DNA of 41,449 nt, from positions 1 through 41,449 of the forward strand of contig JAAYGN010000065.1 in the NCBI GenBank assembly GCA_012727715.1. Direction: 5' to 3'. The notes below the pieces were generated by a model, which worked only from the letters and a program-made list of their open reading frames with translations, was not told where the DNA came from and did no database searches. The stretch is from Desulfovibrionales bacterium. GTDB taxonomy: Bacteria > Desulfobacterota > Desulfovibrionia > Desulfovibrionales > Desulfomicrobiaceae. Both the position numbers and the translations under genes were made by a program. This document shows positions 9,282 through 16,848 of the stretch, in pieces (the first letter of the stretch is position 1; each line of letters begins with the position of its first letter).

Positions 9282-10551
9282 TGCCGGTCAATATTTTTAT
9301 CTGACAACCCAGGGGTGCAAGGTCAACCAGTATGAATCCCAGGCCATTCGTGAACTCTGGACGCATTGGGGCGCCAGGGAAACTGTAGACCCCTGCCAGG
9401 CCGATTTTATACTTATCAATAGCTGTGCAGTCACTGAACGCGCTATTTTAGACTTGGAAAAACTGGTACGTTCTTTTGCCTCCCTTAAACCCAAGGCCAA
9501 AATTCTTGTTTTGGGTTGTGCTGTGGAAGCAGATACAAACCGTATCTTGAGTTTGCCTGGAGTTGATCTGGCCATATCACAACAAGACAAAAGATTTTTG
9601 AACCAAGAATCCACTTCCGGCCACAAATTTTCATCATTGCACATTGCTGATTATAACCGGGCACGCGCCGTGATCAAAGTGCAAGATGGCTGCTCCCATG
9701 GTTGCACCTATTGTATTATCCCCGCTACTCGTGGTCCATCTGTCAGTCGTCTGCCAGAGGAAATCTTGGCTGAGGTCAGGCAATTGCTCCAGGCAGGTCT
9801 GCGTGAACTGACCTTGTGTGGTATCAATCTGCGTCATTATGGGCGCGATCTCCATCCCAAAATAGATCTTTGGGATTTGGTAACACATCTTGATAATGAG
9901 TTACGCTCCCAATGGACAGGTCGTGCACGTATACGCCTCAGCTCCCTGGAACCAGGAGACCTGCACCCCAAAACACTGGAGACCTTGGCTAACTGCTCCT
10001 TGGTTTGCCCTCACCTCCATTTGTCCCTGCAAAGTGGCAGTCCACAGATTTTAAAACGCATGGGTCGCGGTCACTATGGACCAGAACAGGTTTTTGACTT
10101 CCTGGACAGCTTGAGCCATATTTGGCCTATGTTTGGTTTGGGCGCTGACATCATTACTGGTTTTCCTGGTGAAACAGAAAACTTGTTTCAGGAAACCTTA
10201 GAAGTAGTAACCCGGCTGCCCCTGTCTTACGCCCATATTTTTCCCTATTCCGAACGACCTGGCACTCCAGCGGCCACATTTCCCGATACAATACCCAACC
10301 ATCTCCGTCGAGAACGAGCCAAGACTCTTCGTCATAGAGTGCAGATCAGTCAGAACAAGTTTTTGCAAACTTTGCTCAAGGTATCCCCCATGCATGTGGT
10401 TCTTGAAGCAAAAGGTGCGGGCATGAATGAATTTTATATCGAATGCCAGGTACAGGGACAGGCGTTACCCGGTAGAAACCTGCTCCCTGTAACTCCTTTG
10501 GAAATAACTAAAAATGGGTTATGTGTTGGAGTTTTAGGAGAAGGATCATGA
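9268..10551 (+). CDS. mtaB: MtaB-type tRNA N6-threonylcarbamoyladenosine methylthiotransferase
   Basis: This 427-residue radical-SAM enzyme belongs to the MiaB/MtaB family and is predicted to convert t6A37 to ms2t6A37 in tRNA. The N-terminal cluster cysteines are Cys17 (TQGCKVNQYES), Cys53 (NSCAVTERA) and Cys84 (VLGC). The radical-SAM motif CSHGCTYC supplies Cys142, 146 and 149. A C-terminal TRAM-like segment starts near residue 375. The frame is open upstream to 9169, but the GGAG at 9260 and family alignment favour the ATG at 9268 or the next one at 9271. MtaB rather than MiaB is favoured by the QGCKVNQYES motif. It overlaps both neighbours, consistent with an operon. Confidence 0.9.
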   Translation: MMRPDAGQYFYLTTQGCKVNQYESQAIRELWTHWGARETVDPCQADFILINSCAVTERAILDLEKLVRSFASLKPKAKILVLGCAVEADTNRILSLPGVDLAISQQDKRFLNQESTSGHKFSSLHIADYNRARAVIKVQDGCSHGCTYCIIPATRGPSVSRLPEEILAEVRQLLQAGLRELTLCGINLRHYGRDLHPKIDLWDLVTHLDNELRSQWTGRARIRLSSLEPGDLHPKTLETLANCSLVCPHLHLSLQSGSPQILKRMGRGHYGPEQVFDFLDSLSHIWPMFGLGADIITGFPGETENLFQETLEVVTRLPLSYAHIFPYSERPGTPAATFPDTIPNHLRRERAKTLRHRVQISQNKFLQTLLKVSPMHVVLEAKGAGMNEFYIECQVQGQALPGRNLLPVTPLEITKNGLCVGVLGEGS

Positions 10552-11081
10552 GTACTCCACGTATTCCTGTGCCAGCCAAGGCTGTTTTGTCTGTACTCAG
10601 TTCTCAATGGGAACACTTTTGGACAGAACTTCTTCCCAAACTTGAAGAACTTTTGGGAGCCATTGACTATCAGTCCCCCCTGATCCCCTTTACCCAAACG
10701 TCCTACTATGACCAGGAGTTGGGCACCCCCATTACCAGGCGTCTGCTCTCCTTTGTCCAGCCCCTGGACATGGACAAACTCCCTGGTATTAAACTGGCGA
10801 CCAATGCACTGGAAGAGCAATGGACCCATAATGGATCTCGACTCTTTAATCTTGATCCTGGCTATATTACTCAAGAACGTCTGGTCCTGGCCACAGGTAA
10901 AAATTTTTCCCATCGCATTTATCTGGGCCAGGGAATTTGGGCCGATCTGACCCTTATTTTTCACAAGGGTGATTGGTTTGATTTGCCTTGGACTTTTCCG
11001 GATTATGCAACTTTGGAAATCAAAAACCATTTGACGCTGATCCGCAACCTCTACAAAAATAGTCTTCATCATAAAGGATAA
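10548..11081 (+). CDS. DUF4416 family protein
   Basis: This 177-residue protein has the look of DUF4416, a family common in Desulfovibrio-type genomes in front of yicC. The start at 10548 overlaps the mtaB stop (ATGA) and has a strong GGAGAAGG in front. It is soluble, with many aromatic residues, and conserved-looking segments around FTQTSYYDQELG (residues 48-59) and LVLATGKNFSHRIYL (residues 108-122). No catalytic motif is recognised and the molecular role is unknown. Placement between tRNA modification and RNA-turnover genes is suggestive but not proof of function. Confidence 0.8.
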   Translation: MSTPRIPVPAKAVLSVLSSQWEHFWTELLPKLEELLGAIDYQSPLIPFTQTSYYDQELGTPITRRLLSFVQPLDMDKLPGIKLATNALEEQWTHNGSRLFNLDPGYITQERLVLATGKNFSHRIYLGQGIWADLTLIFHKGDWFDLPWTFPDYATLEIKNHLTLIRNLYKNSLHHKG

Positions 11082-11084
11082 ATT

Positions 11085-11966
11085 ATGGCCAAAAGTATGA
11101 CTGGTTATGGTCGAACAACATCCCAAGCAGAGAACTGGATCATAACCTGGGAAATCCGTAGCCTGAACAGTCGCCATCTGGATTTAAAATGGAAAATTCC
11201 CCCCACCCTCTATGCCCAACAAAAACATTGGGAAAATGAAGTGAAGCACCTCGCCAGCCGAGGCGGGGTAGAACTTTTCTTACGCCTGAATATCACTGAT
11301 CCCAATCTGCAAAATATCACACTGGATACAACCCAGGCTTTAACCATGTTTGCCGAGCTCCAAACTCTGGCCCAAAATCATGATCTCCCCTTTACTCCTG
11401 ATCTCAACCGACTCATGGCTATTGCTCCTTTGTGGAAGGATTCGGGCAGTATCGATAATGAACAGCTGGTCCAAAGTTTAACCCAAACCTTACAACAGTC
11501 CTTGGCTGATTGGGATACGTCTCGTGTTATAGAAGGCCAGGCATTGGAAGATGATTTACGCACCCGCTTTGCCAATCTCAGTGTATTGGTAAAAAAAATA
11601 AAAGAACTTACTACAACCACTGCACCTGAACGCTTTTCGCTCCTTCAAGAACGGGTTCAGAAGTTAATTGCTGATACCGGCATCCACATTGATGAAGAAC
11701 GTATGCTGCAAGAGTTGGCCATTATTGCTGACCGCATTGATGTTTCTGAAGAATTGACCAGACTGGATATTCACCTTGAAAGTATAGACAGCTATTTTCA
11801 GCAATCAGGCCCAGTGGGTCGCAAACTGGATTTCATGGTTCAGGAATGTTTTCGTGAAATCAATACCTGTGGTAATAAAAGTCAAAATTCTGCCATCAGC
11901 CAGCTTGTGGTGGATTTTAAGGCAGAGCTGGAGAAGTGTCGGGAACAGATTCAGAATCTGGAGTAG
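11085..11966 (+). CDS. YicC/YloC family endoribonuclease
   Basis: The 293-residue protein has the YicC signature: an N-terminal MTGYGR motif (here [10 protein letters not shown]), the [16 protein letters not shown] segment, and the conserved C-terminal part with [24 protein letters not shown]. YicC/YloC proteins are reported as endoribonucleases that influence mRNA or sRNA turnover. The gene starts 4 bases after DUF4416. The next gene begins with GTG two bases after its stop, using a GGAG inside the end of yicC. Confidence 0.92.
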   Translation: MAKSMTGYGRTTSQAENWIITWEIRSLNSRHLDLKWKIPPTLYAQQKHWENEVKHLASRGGVELFLRLNITDPNLQNITLDTTQALTMFAELQTLAQNHDLPFTPDLNRLMAIAPLWKDSGSIDNEQLVQSLTQTLQQSLADWDTSRVIEGQALEDDLRTRFANLSVLVKKIKELTTTTAPERFSLLQERVQKLIADTGIHIDEERMLQELAIIADRIDVSEELTRLDIHLESIDSYFQQSGPVGRKLDFMVQECFREINTCGNKSQNSAISQLVVDFKAELEKCREQIQNLE

Positions 11967-11968
11967 GT

Positions 11969-12226
11969 GTGGACAAGAAAAAGCTGCTTAACATTGGATT
12001 TGGCAATGCTGTGGTCATGAGCCGGGTCGTCGCTATTGTTGGCCCTGCCTCCTCACCCATGCGCCGCTTACGGGAAGAAGCCAAGCAGGCCGGGCGACTC
12101 ATTGATGCCACCCAGGGACGCAAAACCAGATCCCTGATCATCACTGATTCCAATCATTGCATCTTGTCCGCCATCCAGGCAGAAACCATCAGTCAACGTT
12201 TTATGGCTGGAGAAAATGATGAATAA
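11969..12226 (+). CDS. RemA/DUF370 family DNA-binding regulator-like protein
   Basis: This 85-residue protein matches DUF370, whose Bacillus member RemA is a DNA-binding regulator of matrix genes. Typical features are [19 protein letters not shown] at the start, [28 protein letters not shown] in the middle and a short acidic tail. The start is a GTG at 11969 with GGAG six bases upstream; the frame extends to 11936 but that would overlap yicC without a ribosome binding site. In many bacteria this family sits directly before gmk, as here. A regulatory role in this organism is inferred from the family. Confidence 0.88.
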   Translation: MDKKKLLNIGFGNAVVMSRVVAIVGPASSPMRRLREEAKQAGRLIDATQGRKTRSLIITDSNHCILSAIQAETISQRFMAGENDE

Positions 12227-12839
12227 TGCCGGAATAATGCTCATCATCAGTGCCCCCTCGGGTACAGGTAAAAGTACCTTGATTCGCCGTTTATCTCAGG
12301 AGTTTGATAGTTTTTCCTTTTCCATTTCCTGTACGACCAGAGCTCCCAGACCTGGAGAGCAGGATGGCCGTGAATATCATTTCCTTACCGAACAAGATTT
12401 TCTTGCGAAGCGTGATCAGGGCTATTTTGCCGAATGGGCTCTGGTCCATGACAATTTTTATGGTACTCCCAAACAAGCCACAGAGGACGTACTACAGGCA
12501 GGTCGCGATATTATTTTTGATATTGATGTTCAGGGAGCCCGACAGCTTAAAAAAAATATGGGGCAAGGTTGTTATGTATTTATTTTTCCACCTTCACCAG
12601 GCATCCTGGAAAAAAGACTGGCTGGACGTGGAACAGATAGCCGAGAGACTATCCAGCGTAGATTAAAAAATGCCAAAGAGGAAATTGCCAATAGCTCTTG
12701 GTTTGACCACTGGATTATCAACGACAATTTGGCGATTGCCCATGACCAGCTCCGAGCCATTTATCTGGCTGAAAAAACACGCCCCAAATATTTACACACT
12801 TGGCGTGAGAAATTTCAAACTGAGTGGCGATTGTCATGA
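12216..12839 (+). CDS. gmk: Guanylate kinase
   Basis: The 207-residue enzyme phosphorylates GMP to GDP. The P-loop [10 protein letters not shown] lies at residues 13-22, followed by the GMP-binding segment [20 protein letters not shown], the [10 protein letters not shown] motif and the lid region. The length is normal. It overlaps the end of the RemA-like gene by 11 bases and the start of pyrF by one ATGA. The first ATG at 12216 is followed by a second at 12219; either is possible. Confidence 0.96.
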   Translation: MMNNAGIMLIISAPSGTGKSTLIRRLSQEFDSFSFSISCTTRAPRPGEQDGREYHFLTEQDFLAKRDQGYFAEWALVHDNFYGTPKQATEDVLQAGRDIIFDIDVQGARQLKKNMGQGCYVFIFPPSPGILEKRLAGRGTDSRETIQRRLKNAKEEIANSSWFDHWIINDNLAIAHDQLRAIYLAEKTRPKYLHTWREKFQTEWRLS

Positions 12840-13570
12840 CCAATACTCCAGCGCTGGTTGTTGCCCTTGACTTTCCCAATGCGCAGTCAGCATTTACTCT
12901 CGCCAGACAACTCCAGGGCATTGTTTCCTGGGTTAAGGTGGGCTTGGAATTATATTTAGCCGCAGGCCCCAGCTTAATATCTCAGCTCAAAGATATGGGA
13001 TTTCATATTTTTCTTGATTTAAAATTCATGGATATCCCCAATACTGTGCAAGGAGCTGTGGCCCAAGGGACAGCCATGGGCGTGGATATGCTGACCATTC
13101 ATCTGCTCGGTGGACAAAAGATGTGTGCTGCGGCTTTAGAAGGCCGTGCACAGACTTTGACTCCTGGCCAAATTCCCCCACTTATTTTTGGAGTCACCCT
13201 GCTCACCAGCTTGGGACCACAAGACTTAATCTGGGACCCGCATGGTTCTCCTGAAAAATTACAGCACGTTACCGTTACTTTGGCTCAAAAAGCCCATCAT
13301 TGGAATATAGATGGGGTCGTTTGCTCTGGTGCAGAAATTTCCGGTATTCGGCAAACCTGTGGTCCAGATCTTGGTATTCTGACCCCAGGCATACGCTTGC
13401 CCCACGCAGACAAAGGTGACCAATGTCGTGTTTGCACACCGGCCCAGGCAATTCGTGCTGGCAGTAACTTTCTTGTTGTTGGTCGCCCCATTACCAGAGC
13501 AACAAACCCTGTGCGTATGGCCCAAGACTATAACCAGGCCATGTACCAAGCTTTTGTGGAGGATATATGA
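12836..13570 (+). CDS. pyrF: Orotidine 5'-phosphate decarboxylase
   Basis: This 244-residue enzyme makes UMP in the last step of pyrimidine synthesis. The catalytic D-x-K-x-x-D array is seen in DLKFMDIPNT; further family motifs are HLLGG, VCSGAEI, LTPGIR and the phosphate-binding VVGRPIT near the C-terminus. Met replaces the His that is common in DLKFHDIPNT, at a position not known to be catalytic. The ATG at 12836 overlaps the gmk stop and begins right at the first strand; a GTG at 12824 in frame is less likely. Its stop overlaps the next start (ATGA at 13567). Confidence 0.94.
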   Translation: MTNTPALVVALDFPNAQSAFTLARQLQGIVSWVKVGLELYLAAGPSLISQLKDMGFHIFLDLKFMDIPNTVQGAVAQGTAMGVDMLTIHLLGGQKMCAAALEGRAQTLTPGQIPPLIFGVTLLTSLGPQDLIWDPHGSPEKLQHVTVTLAQKAHHWNIDGVVCSGAEISGIRQTCGPDLGILTPGIRLPHADKGDQCRVCTPAQAIRAGSNFLVVGRPITRATNPVRMAQDYNQAMYQAFVEDI

Positions 13571-14361
13571 GTGATTCCACCCCACAACAACAGCGCATGC
13601 GTATCAAGGGTATTTTTTCTTTGGAAAAGATTGCCAAGGTTGGTGCTGGAAGTACTGTTCGCAAAACACGACAGACCATGTACTGGTATGCAGAAGAAGA
13701 TGAGCAAGGCATCATTTGGGTTCAGCCTCTGAACACCAATTATATTCCTTCTGGACCCAAACAAGAAGTATCCAGAGATGAATTTCTGGACCAGTATACT
13801 CCTGAGCCAGAATTTTATACCTCAAAAGTTTATCCAACAATTCGCAAATTAAACCAGACTATTGCCAAAGCAGAACGCCATCGCACCAATGGTGATGGCT
13901 TTAGCGCTGAATATGAGTTCAATAATGCTTTACATGTTGATGTGGAGAATATTCGTGCCAACTTTGGCTTAGGCCTCACTTACCTAGATCGTGGGGACAC
14001 GCAAAAAGCTGACAATATTTTTGAACGACTGGTAAAAATAGATGCTGCTTTTGAAGCTGAACATAAACATTTATTCAATGATTTTGGGATAAATCTTCGC
14101 AAGAACAAAATGTACGATCAAGCTGTGAAATACTATTCCAAAGCCCTGGAATTGGCACCCCACGATGAAAATTTGCACTATAATATTGCACGAGCGTATT
14201 TTGCCAAAGCCAATCTACCCAAAGCAATTGAACATCTCAAAACAGCCCTTGCGTTGAACAAGGATCTGGAGGTTGCTCAAAAATTTATAGAATACCTGAA
14301 AAAAAATAACTTGCTCCCAGACAAGTCTTACCCTGGCCCTGGGACGTCAAACTCCCAATAG
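13567..14361 (+). CDS. TPR-repeat protein
   Basis: The 264-residue protein has an N-terminal region of about 95 residues without a recognised fold (KGIFSLEKIAKVGAGSTVRKT, then an aromatic stretch). This is followed by several tetratricopeptide repeats from about residue 100, the clearest being YDQAVKYYSKALELAPHDENLHYNIARAYF near residues 180-210. TPR arrays mediate protein-protein contacts. No signal peptide or membrane segment is visible, so it is probably cytoplasmic. It is the last gene of the plus-strand run, overlapping pyrF. The partner is unknown. Confidence 0.85.
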   Translation: MSDSTPQQQRMRIKGIFSLEKIAKVGAGSTVRKTRQTMYWYAEEDEQGIIWVQPLNTNYIPSGPKQEVSRDEFLDQYTPEPEFYTSKVYPTIRKLNQTIAKAERHRTNGDGFSAEYEFNNALHVDVENIRANFGLGLTYLDRGDTQKADNIFERLVKIDAAFEAEHKHLFNDFGINLRKNKMYDQAVKYYSKALELAPHDENLHYNIARAYFAKANLPKAIEHLKTALALNKDLEVAQKFIEYLKKNNLLPDKSYPGPGTSNSQ

Positions 14362-14394
14362 CATAGCGCCTAGCCTGTTAGAGCTGGCTATGCT
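14360..14394. terminator. Convergent hairpin between TPR and EVE genes
   Basis: AGCATAGC pairs with GCTATGCT around a 19-base loop that holds an alternative inner stem (TAGCC / GGCTA). It covers the stop codons of both convergent genes. T tracts are weak on both sides, so termination strength is uncertain. Confidence 0.5.
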
Positions 14395-14849
14395 TTGCTT
14401 AAATCCAGGATCAGATCAAAATGCTTCTTTGTTACGGGCATCACTGACAGGCGTGATCCCTTACGTAACAATTCCATGCCTTCCAACCCAGGGATACCTC
14501 GTAATACAGCCAGAGATAGTGGCTGAGCAAACTTTTCTACAAATTGGATATCCACCATAAACCAGAGTGGTTTTTCTGGAGTTGAACGTGGGTCATAATG
14601 CTGATCAAGGGGATCCCAGGCACTATGGTCTGGATAACTTTCCCTAACCACCTTGGCGATACCCACGACACTGGGTTTGGTCACACTATGATAAAAAAGC
14701 ACCAAATCCCCAATTTCCATTTCATCGCGCATAAAATTTCGCGCTTGATAGTTTCTCACGCCATCCCAGCTGGTTTGTTGCTGCGGCGCTGCCATTAGAT
14801 CATCAATGGAAAAACATCCGGGCTCTGTTTTCATTAACCAATATTTCAT
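14388..14849 (-). CDS. EVE domain protein
   Basis: The 153-residue protein is a single EVE domain (PUA-like fold). It begins with YWLMKTEP, continues with WDGVRNYQARNFMRDEM and GDLVLFYHS, and ends with a hydrophobic strand region. EVE proteins bind modified bases in DNA or RNA through an aromatic pocket; the bacterial role is unsettled. The start has AGGAG ten bases upstream. It is transcribed against the TPR gene and lies downstream of the qmo terminator, so it probably has its own promoter, although none is obvious. Confidence 0.92.
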   Translation of the reverse strand: MKYWLMKTEPGCFSIDDLMAAPQQQTSWDGVRNYQARNFMRDEMEIGDLVLFYHSVTKPSVVGIAKVVRESYPDHSAWDPLDQHYDPRSTPEKPLWFMVDIQFVEKFAQPLSLAVLRGIPGLEGMELLRKGSRLSVMPVTKKHFDLILDLSKA

Positions 14850-14880
14850 CCGCCTTCTCCTGACCGCTTTTTCAAATTAA

Positions 14881-14910
14881 AAAGGCCTCTCTGTTTCCAG
14901 AGAAGCCTTT
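14881..14910 (-). terminator. Terminator of the qmo operon
   Basis: On the minus strand, AAAGGCTTCTCTG pairs with CAGAGAGGCCTTT (one bulged base) around a short loop, followed by a T-rich tract. It lies 22 bases beyond the qmoD stop. It could also act weakly in the other direction. Confidence 0.85.
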
Positions 14911-14932
14911 GGTTTTTAAAAAGTAAACTGGC

Positions 14933-15595
14933 TTACCAATTGGAATCAGCAAAAGGATCTTCTGCACCACCTGAAAAGCCAAAATCATCGCCAGCAGCAG
15001 CTTCTGCTGGAGCACCAGGTGCAGCAGCACCGCCAGCAGCAGGAGCTGCTGCACCAGCTACACCGGCAACTACCACACCGGTCTTTTTCACTTCTTCAAC
15101 TTCTTGGAGCAAGGCTTCCAGTTTGCCGGTGAACTCCACAATACGCGCTTCAGTGGTCACAAAAAGCTCTTCAGCCTGGCCCTTTTTCTCATCTTCATAT
15201 TCTTTAACCTTGGCCTGCAGAGCTGCAATTTCACCGTCTTTTGCAGCCAAAGCCTGATTCAGATCTTCAATCTCTGCGGCCTGGTCATTAATAGTACCTT
15301 TGTAGTCAGCAAGCTTATCAAAGACCTCATTGATTTCGTCCATGGCCTTAACGGGCATGGGTGCAACAGAAACTGATTGCCCCAATTCCACGACCTGGCC
15401 CTTGGACATTTTGGTCAGCTCCGGATGTTGCTCATAAATCCAGGCTTTGGACAGAGCAGCCGCAAAGGGAGCAAAGTCGTCATCAAGGTCTTTTTGGGTC
15501 AAATAGCCCAACATTTCGGCAACAGAAGCATCCTCGTCACCTTTTAGATAGGCCACAAAAGTATCCATGGGAAAAATCTTGCGAGCTTCAGACAT
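14933..15595 (-). CDS. qmoD: QmoD-type accessory protein of the Qmo complex
   Basis: The 220-residue protein is the promoter-distal gene of the qmo operon. In Desulfovibrio vulgaris the gene in this place (qmoD) was reported to be needed for normal sulfate reduction. Residues 1-85 look globular, residues 85-165 form a heptad-rich coiled coil, residues 168-203 are an Ala/Gly/Pro-rich linker, and the end is an acidic motif DDFGFSGGAEDPFADSNW. There are no cysteines, signal peptide or membrane segment, so it is not a redox subunit. Inference: a cytoplasmic tether or assembly factor between Qmo and AprBA. A strong GGAGG precedes the start and qmoC lies 15 bases upstream. Confidence 0.85.
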   Translation of the reverse strand: MSEARKIFPMDTFVAYLKGDEDASVAEMLGYLTQKDLDDDFAPFAAALSKAWIYEQHPELTKMSKGQVVELGQSVSVAPMPVKAMDEINEVFDKLADYKGTINDQAAEIEDLNQALAAKDGEIAALQAKVKEYEDEKKGQAEELFVTTEARIVEFTGKLEALLQEVEEVKKTGVVVAGVAGAAAPAAGGAAAPGAPAEAAAGDDFGFSGGAEDPFADSNW

Positions 15596-15610
15596 GGTGT
15601 CCTCCTTTAA

Positions 15611-16837
15611 TTAAATAACAAAGATTTTGTCATCTTCAATGAGCTTTTCATCAATGGGTAAGCGGCCTGTATAACGAGCATAAATGAGCGCTGTGGTGCG
15701 ATACACCAAATGTCCTAATTTTGACCAGGGCAGATAAGCAATCAGCATAAAAACACTGACCAAATGAACATAGTATGTCAAAAATGCTAAAGGAGCCATA
15801 CCGGACAGACGGAAAACTTCCGCACCAATTCCAGTTAAGGTTACCACCCAAATTACACCCAGCAAATACCAGTCATAATAGTTGGAACGATACTTTTTGT
15901 CGTCAAGATTCAAACGACGCCGTGTGAGTAGGGTCAAGCCAACTAACAATAATACTGCACCGATATTGGCTAAAATTTTGACTGGATGCCAGAGGGGCAT
16001 GGGAGTATGCACCAGTGGCGCGATAAAGGTTATAACCTTACCACCCCAATGGAATGCTGCCACTGTCCCCGTAACAATAAAGCAAGCCAAAAAGCCATAA
16101 AAAAGAATCTGGTGCCCTTTGACTCGTTCATTGTCCTCGGAGCTATCTACGCAATCATTAAAACGGGTATGCTGAAGAATATCATAGCGTACGGTATCAA
16201 TAATTGCTTGGAGTATGGATGGCTTTTTATAGCCAATAACAAAAGTTGTCGGCATGTTTGCTTTAAAGCCATCAATCATATTTTTGATTCCTAACCCAAA
16301 ACAAATAACCACAAATATTGCTGTCAGGCCATACAAGGGATCAATGGTAAAATCACCGGGAAAAAGATTATCATACACAATTCGGCCATCTTCTGCCAAT
16401 GGGAAGAAGGTGCCCTTAATGGCAGCACGAATCATCCAGATAATTGCCCAGATTGTTGCTGGGATACCTGCCAAGATAGGCAAATATTTGGGAGAGCTCA
16501 TCCAGGTGCCAATGGCAGTAGGCGGTACCAGCTTACGATAGGCCATGTTGCGCATGGCCGACATCAAATCAGCAGGTTTTGCCCCACGAGGACATTGCTC
16601 GGAACAATTTCCACAATTATGACACAACCAAATATCTATGTCGTTAGTTAACTTGTCTTGCAATCCCCACTGAGCCCAGATCATTTCCTTTCGAGGATAG
16701 GGATTTTCAGCAGGAGACATGGGGCATACGACCGAGCAGGTGGCGCACTGATAACACTTCTTGAGATCAACCCCACCTACCTCCTGCAGTTCTTTGACAA
16801 ACTGCAGATTTGGCTCAATTCTCGTAGTTTTGGACAT
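15611..16837 (-). CDS. qmoC: Quinone-interacting membrane-bound oxidoreductase subunit C
   Basis: The 408-residue protein fuses an HdrC-like iron-sulfur part with an HdrE/cytochrome-b-like membrane part. Two [4Fe-4S] motifs are visible: Cys28, 31, 34, 38 (CYQCATCSVVCP) and Cys72, 75, 78, 82 (CHNCGNCSEQCP). About six membrane segments follow from residue 118 to 385, with several His residues (HTRF, FHWGGK, YYVHLV) that could bind heme. It carries electrons between menaquinol in the membrane and QmoAB. AGGAGG lies just upstream, overlapping the qmoB stop region. Confidence 0.95.
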   Translation of the reverse strand: MSKTTRIEPNLQFVKELQEVGGVDLKKCYQCATCSVVCPMSPAENPYPRKEMIWAQWGLQDKLTNDIDIWLCHNCGNCSEQCPRGAKPADLMSAMRNMAYRKLVPPTAIGTWMSSPKYLPILAGIPATIWAIIWMIRAAIKGTFFPLAEDGRIVYDNLFPGDFTIDPLYGLTAIFVVICFGLGIKNMIDGFKANMPTTFVIGYKKPSILQAIIDTVRYDILQHTRFNDCVDSSEDNERVKGHQILFYGFLACFIVTGTVAAFHWGGKVITFIAPLVHTPMPLWHPVKILANIGAVLLLVGLTLLTRRRLNLDDKKYRSNYYDWYLLGVIWVVTLTGIGAEVFRLSGMAPLAFLTYYVHLVSVFMLIAYLPWSKLGHLVYRTTALIYARYTGRLPIDEKLIEDDKIFVI

Positions 16838-16848
16838 ACACGCTCCTC

